From JAFIEN01 sp051859505 (GTDB taxonomy: Bacteria > Pseudomonadota > Alphaproteobacteria > Rhodobacterales > Rhodobacteraceae), in contig JBHYFN010000074.1 of the NCBI GenBank assembly GCA_051859505.1, positions 1 through 10,827 of the forward strand: a stretch of 10,827 bases of DNA, read 5' to 3'. Positions within the stretch are counted from its first letter, which is position 1; every line of letters starts with the position of its first letter. Below the pieces are notes generated by a model that searched no databases, was not told the DNA's origin, and saw only the letters and a list, made by a program, of their open reading frames with translations. Shown piece by piece: positions 5,046 to 10,827 of the stretch. A program made the translations under genes and the position numbers.

Positions 5046-5558
5046 GTGGATAGAGCCCAGAAAGAGAAAGTGGTCGAGGAACTCGGCCAGATCTTCGAAA
5101 GCTCTGGCGTCGTGGTGGTTGCCCATTACGAAGGCATGACGGTTGCACAAATGCAGGACCTGCGCGCGAAAATGCGTGAAGCGGGCGGGTCCGTGCGCGT
5201 TGCCAAGAACAAGCTCGCCAAGATCGCCCTCGAGGGAAAGCCCTGTGCAAGCATTGCGGCCTACCTGACGGGCATGACCGTCATCTCCTATTCCGAAGAT
5301 CCCGTGGCAGCCGCCAAGGTGATCGACGCCTATGCCAAGACCAACGACAAGCTTGTCGTCCTTGGCGGGGCGATGGGGGATGCGGCGCTGGATCCTGCCG
5401 GTGTCAAGGCCGTCGCCCAGATGCCGTCGCGCGAAGAGCTTATCGCTCAGGTCGTGGCGTGTATCGGTGCGCCTGCCGCCAACATCGCCGGGGCCATTGG
5501 CGCGCCTGCCTCCAACATCGCGAGCATTCTTTCGACCATCGAAGAGAAAGCTGCATAA
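5046..5558 (+). CDS. rplJ: 50S ribosomal protein L10
   Basis: L10 anchors the L7/L12 dimers to the ribosome next to L11, forming the stalk base that recruits translational GTPases. The protein has 170 residues, usual for the family. The N-terminal domain reads DRAQKEKVVEELGQIFESSG, then VVVVAHYEGMTVAQMQDLR (22-40), with the conserved RVAKNKLAKIAL (51-62). The C-terminal helix that binds L7/L12 is at about 130-170. I chose GTG 5046 because it gives the typical alphaproteobacterial N-terminus (M)DRAQKEK and has GGAG at 5035-5038 seven bases upstream. Starting further upstream (ATG 4941) would translate the leader hairpins into a low-complexity charged tail. rplL follows after 71 bases. Confidence 0.96.
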   Translation: MDRAQKEKVVEELGQIFESSGVVVVAHYEGMTVAQMQDLRAKMREAGGSVRVAKNKLAKIALEGKPCASIAAYLTGMTVISYSEDPVAAAKVIDAYAKTNDKLVVLGGAMGDAALDPAGVKAVAQMPSREELIAQVVACIGAPAANIAGAIGAPASNIASILSTIEEKAA

Positions 5559-5629
5559 GCATCCCGAACCCTTCATGGGGCATCCACCCCTGACGTTGGA
5601 ACACATCAACCGAACGGAAAGAGTCACAA

Positions 5630-6004
5630 ATGGCTGATCTGAACAAACTCGCCGAAGACATCGTGGGCCTGACGCTTCTGGAAGCGCAGGAACTGAAGAC
5701 CATCCTCAAGGACAAGTACGGCATCGAGCCCGCCGCCGGCGGCGCCGTGATGATGGCGGCCGGTCCTGCCGCCGCTGCCGAAGCGGCCGAGGAAAAGACC
5801 GAATTCGACGTCGTCCTGAAGGATGCCGGCGCCCAGAAGATCAACGTGATCAAGGAAGTGCGCGCGATCACCGGTCTGGGCCTGAAGGAAGCCAAGGACC
5901 TCGTGGAAGCCGGTGGCAAGGTCAAGGAAGGCGCGGCCAAGGCCGAAGCCGAAGAGATCAAGGCCAAGCTCGAAGCGGCTGGCGCGACGGTCGAACTGGC
6001 CTGA
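5630..6004 (+). CDS. rplL: 50S ribosomal protein L7/L12
   Basis: L7/L12 is the only multicopy ribosomal protein. Its dimers bind the L10 C-terminal helix and recruit EF-Tu, EF-G and IF2. The protein has 124 residues, as expected. The dimerisation domain is at 1-32 (LNKLAEDIVGLTLLEAQELK). A flexible Ala/Gly-rich hinge spans about 34-54 (GGAVMMAAGPAAAAEAAEE). The C-terminal factor-binding domain is 57-124, with KINVIKEVRAITGLGLKEAK (70-89) carrying the conserved factor-contact residues. The start is ATG 5630, with a GGAAAGAG purine tract at 5617-5624. Codon use is strongly biased, as expected for a very highly expressed gene. The stop is followed by a paired palindromic repeat and an attenuator-like hairpin. 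Confidence 0.98.
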   Translation: MADLNKLAEDIVGLTLLEAQELKTILKDKYGIEPAAGGAVMMAAGPAAAAEAAEEKTEFDVVLKDAGAQKINVIKEVRAITGLGLKEAKDLVEAGGKVKEGAAKAEAEEIKAKLEAAGATVELA

Positions 6005-6038
6005 GGCGCCGGGCGGCCTTTCGGCGGCGATTGCGGTG

Positions 6039-6100
6039 GCGTGGGCTTCGCCCACCCTACGCGACCCCGCCATTGCCCGTAGGGTGGGCAAAGCCCACGC
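6039..6100. repeat. Inverted pair of REP-like repeats (units A and B) after rplL
   Basis: Unit A (6039-6061, minus orientation) and unit B (6078-6100, plus orientation) are 23 bases each, identical at 22 positions, and face each other across a 16-base spacer. Each is itself a small hairpin: A has GTGGGC-TTC-GCCCAC (6041-6055) and B has GTGGGC-AAA-GCCCAC (6084-6098). Alternatively the whole pair can fold into one 23-pair arm with one mismatch. This doublet form is what is called a REPIN where REP sequences are mobilised by REP-associated transposases. It lies 35 bases after the rplL stop. Confidence 0.85.
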
Positions 6101-6140
6101 GTGCAGACCTTCGCGTGACCTTTCCCGCCCGCACATAACA

Positions 6141-6180
6141 AGGCTGGACCCGCAGGCTCGCGGGTCCAGCTTGATCTGTC
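6141..6180 (+). terminator. Attenuator/terminator-like hairpin between rplL and rpoB
   Basis: A perfect 11-bp stem, GCTGGACCCGC (6143-6153) with GCGGGTCCAGC (6160-6170), has the 6-base loop AGGCTC and is followed by TTGATCTGTC. The T content after the stem is moderate, so full termination is uncertain and partial read-through into rpoB is likely. Since rpoB has no clear promoter of its own here, a partial terminator would lower polymerase subunit output relative to L7/L12, as is known for the corresponding junction in E. coli. Confidence 0.6.
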
Positions 6181-6351
6181 TCAGAGGGCAGCGTCGCGGC
6201 GCTTTCCTCTTGGGCAGGTTCCAGGGGTCGAGCGGTCGCCGGTGGGACGGCGACCAAGGATGGACCCGAACCTCCCGTCCTCGATGGGCCCGTGCGCCGA
6301 TGCCCGACGGCGCGCCCGGTCCGCAGAGATGATTGAAAGGTGACGAACCTC

Positions 6352-10491
<4,140 letters not shown>

Positions 10492-10502
10492 CGGTCCCGC
10501 GT

Positions 10503-10546
10503 GCGTGGGTTTCACCCACCCTACGTAGGGTGGGTGAAACCCACGC
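10503..10546. repeat. Perfect 44-bp palindrome of two fused REP-like repeats (unit C)
   Basis: Bases 10503-10524 are the exact reverse complement of 10525-10546. Each half is one copy of the repeat seen after rplL, with core GTGGGT-TTC-ACCCAC (10505-10519) and GTGGGT-GAA-ACCCAC (10530-10544). The two copies abut with no spacer at the centre CTACGTAG. The element begins 11 bases after the rpoB stop and ends 51 bases before the rpoC start. In RNA it would form either a 22-bp hairpin arm or two small hairpins. It lacks a T-tract and is unlikely to be a full terminator inside this operon. Confidence 0.92.
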
Positions 10547-10597
10547 GACCGAGCCGTCACCTGCCTTTTCCCCGCCGCCCCCATTTGGAATGATGAC

Positions 10598-10827
10598 ATG
10601 AACCAGGAACTGACCAACAACCCGTTCAACCCGCTGACGCCCGCAAAGACCTTTGACGAGATCCGCGTCTCGCTGGCGTCGCCAGAGCGGATCCTCTCGT
10701 GGTCCTATGGCGAGATCAAGAAGCCCGAGACCATCAACTACCGCACGTTCAAGCCCGAGCGTGACGGCCTGTTCTGCGCGCGGATCTTTGGCCCGATCAA
10801 GGATTACGAATGCCTCTGCGGCAAGTA
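10598..10827 (+). CDS. rpoC: DNA-directed RNA polymerase subunit beta-prime, N-terminal part (partial)
   Basis: The first 76 codons of the beta-prime subunit are present and the window ends inside the gene. The sequence reads MNQELTNNPFNPLTPAKTF, then DEIRVSLASPERILSWSYGE and IKKPETINYRTFKPERDGLF. FCARIFGPIKDYECLCGK at the end contains the first C-x-C of the N-terminal zinc-binding domain of the clamp. This matches proteobacterial RpoC, which carries the catalytic Asp triad further on, outside the window. The start is ATG 10598, with GGAATGA upstream; two nearby ATGs (10590, 10593) are out of frame. It is separated from rpoB by the 44-bp palindrome. Confidence 0.97.
   Translation, partial: MNQELTNNPFNPLTPAKTFDEIRVSLASPERILSWSYGEIKKPETINYRTFKPERDGLFCARIFGPIKDYECLCGK

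Larger units (their letters stand above)
6005..6351 (+). other. rplL-rpoB intergenic region, hairpin-rich and without a gene
   Basis: These 347 bases hold no recognisable gene. In order they contain an inverted pair of REP-like repeats (6039-6100), a strong terminator-like hairpin (6143-6170), and a 7-bp hairpin GGTCGCC/GGCGACC (6234-6240, 6249-6255, loop of 8). The rpoB ribosome-binding site AAAGGTGA (6336-6343) closes the region. I found no convincing promoter. The arrangement recalls E. coli, where an attenuator and an RNase III processing hairpin lie between rplL and rpoB; functional equivalence is inference. Confidence 0.55.

Noticed and set aside
4875..5627. A 250-codon minus-strand frame opposite rplJ and its leader.
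   Set aside because: It is an antisense shadow of rplJ; the sense strand gives an unambiguous L10.
6340..6351. GTG at 6340 as the rpoB start.
   Set aside because: It lies inside the AAAGGTGA ribosome-binding site that fits ATG 6352, and MAQSYLGQKR is the expected N-terminus.

Overview
The window is a high-GC translation and transcription locus from an alphaproteobacterium, most likely Rhodobacterales (Rhodobacter/Paracoccus/Roseobacter relatives). This rests on the sequences of the L10, L7/L12, RpoB and RpoC N-termini, on GTG starts and strong G/C wobble bias, and on the order tuf - tRNA-Trp - secE - nusG - rplK - rplA - rplJ - rplL - rpoB - rpoC. That is the classical bacterial rif/L11 cluster. 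The genus is inferred from memory of these families; no search was possible.

Layout: bases 1-38 are the last codons of tuf (EF-Tu). A repeat-type hairpin and then a terminator-like hairpin follow. On the minus strand (858-142) lies an unrelated gene, a DUF374/lysophospholipid-acyltransferase-like protein that converges on tuf. Plus-strand transcription resumes from a probable promoter at about 944-970, with tRNA-Trp(CCA), secE and nusG. A 430-residue protein that I cannot assign to a family (2144-3436, GTG start 6 bp after nusG) sits between nusG and rplK. It is followed by a probable promoter, an rplK leader hairpin, rplK and rplA, a 292-base structured leader, rplJ and rplL. A 347-base gap rich in hairpins then leads to complete rpoB, a perfect 44-bp palindrome, and the start of rpoC, cut by the window end.

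How it works together: EF-Tu, L11, L1, L10 and L7/L12 form or serve the ribosomal factor-binding (GTPase) region. SecE anchors the Sec translocon. NusG couples RNA polymerase to the ribosome. RpoB and RpoC form the polymerase catalytic core. The noncoding stretches look regulatory: a candidate L1 autoregulatory leader before rplK, a candidate L10-type leader before rplJ, and an attenuator-like hairpin between rplL and rpoB, where the ribosomal-protein and polymerase parts of such operons are usually balanced.

The most unusual signals are two. The first is the unassigned gene inside the otherwise rigid nusG-rplK junction. The second is a family of small palindromic repeats (core GTGGGN-RAA-N'CCCAC, usually after GTAGG) placed just after the stop codons of tuf, rplL and rpoB, in which the pair closing the loop covaries as C-G, T-A and G-C. 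I saw no insertion sequence, CRISPR array, phage gene or novel defence system.
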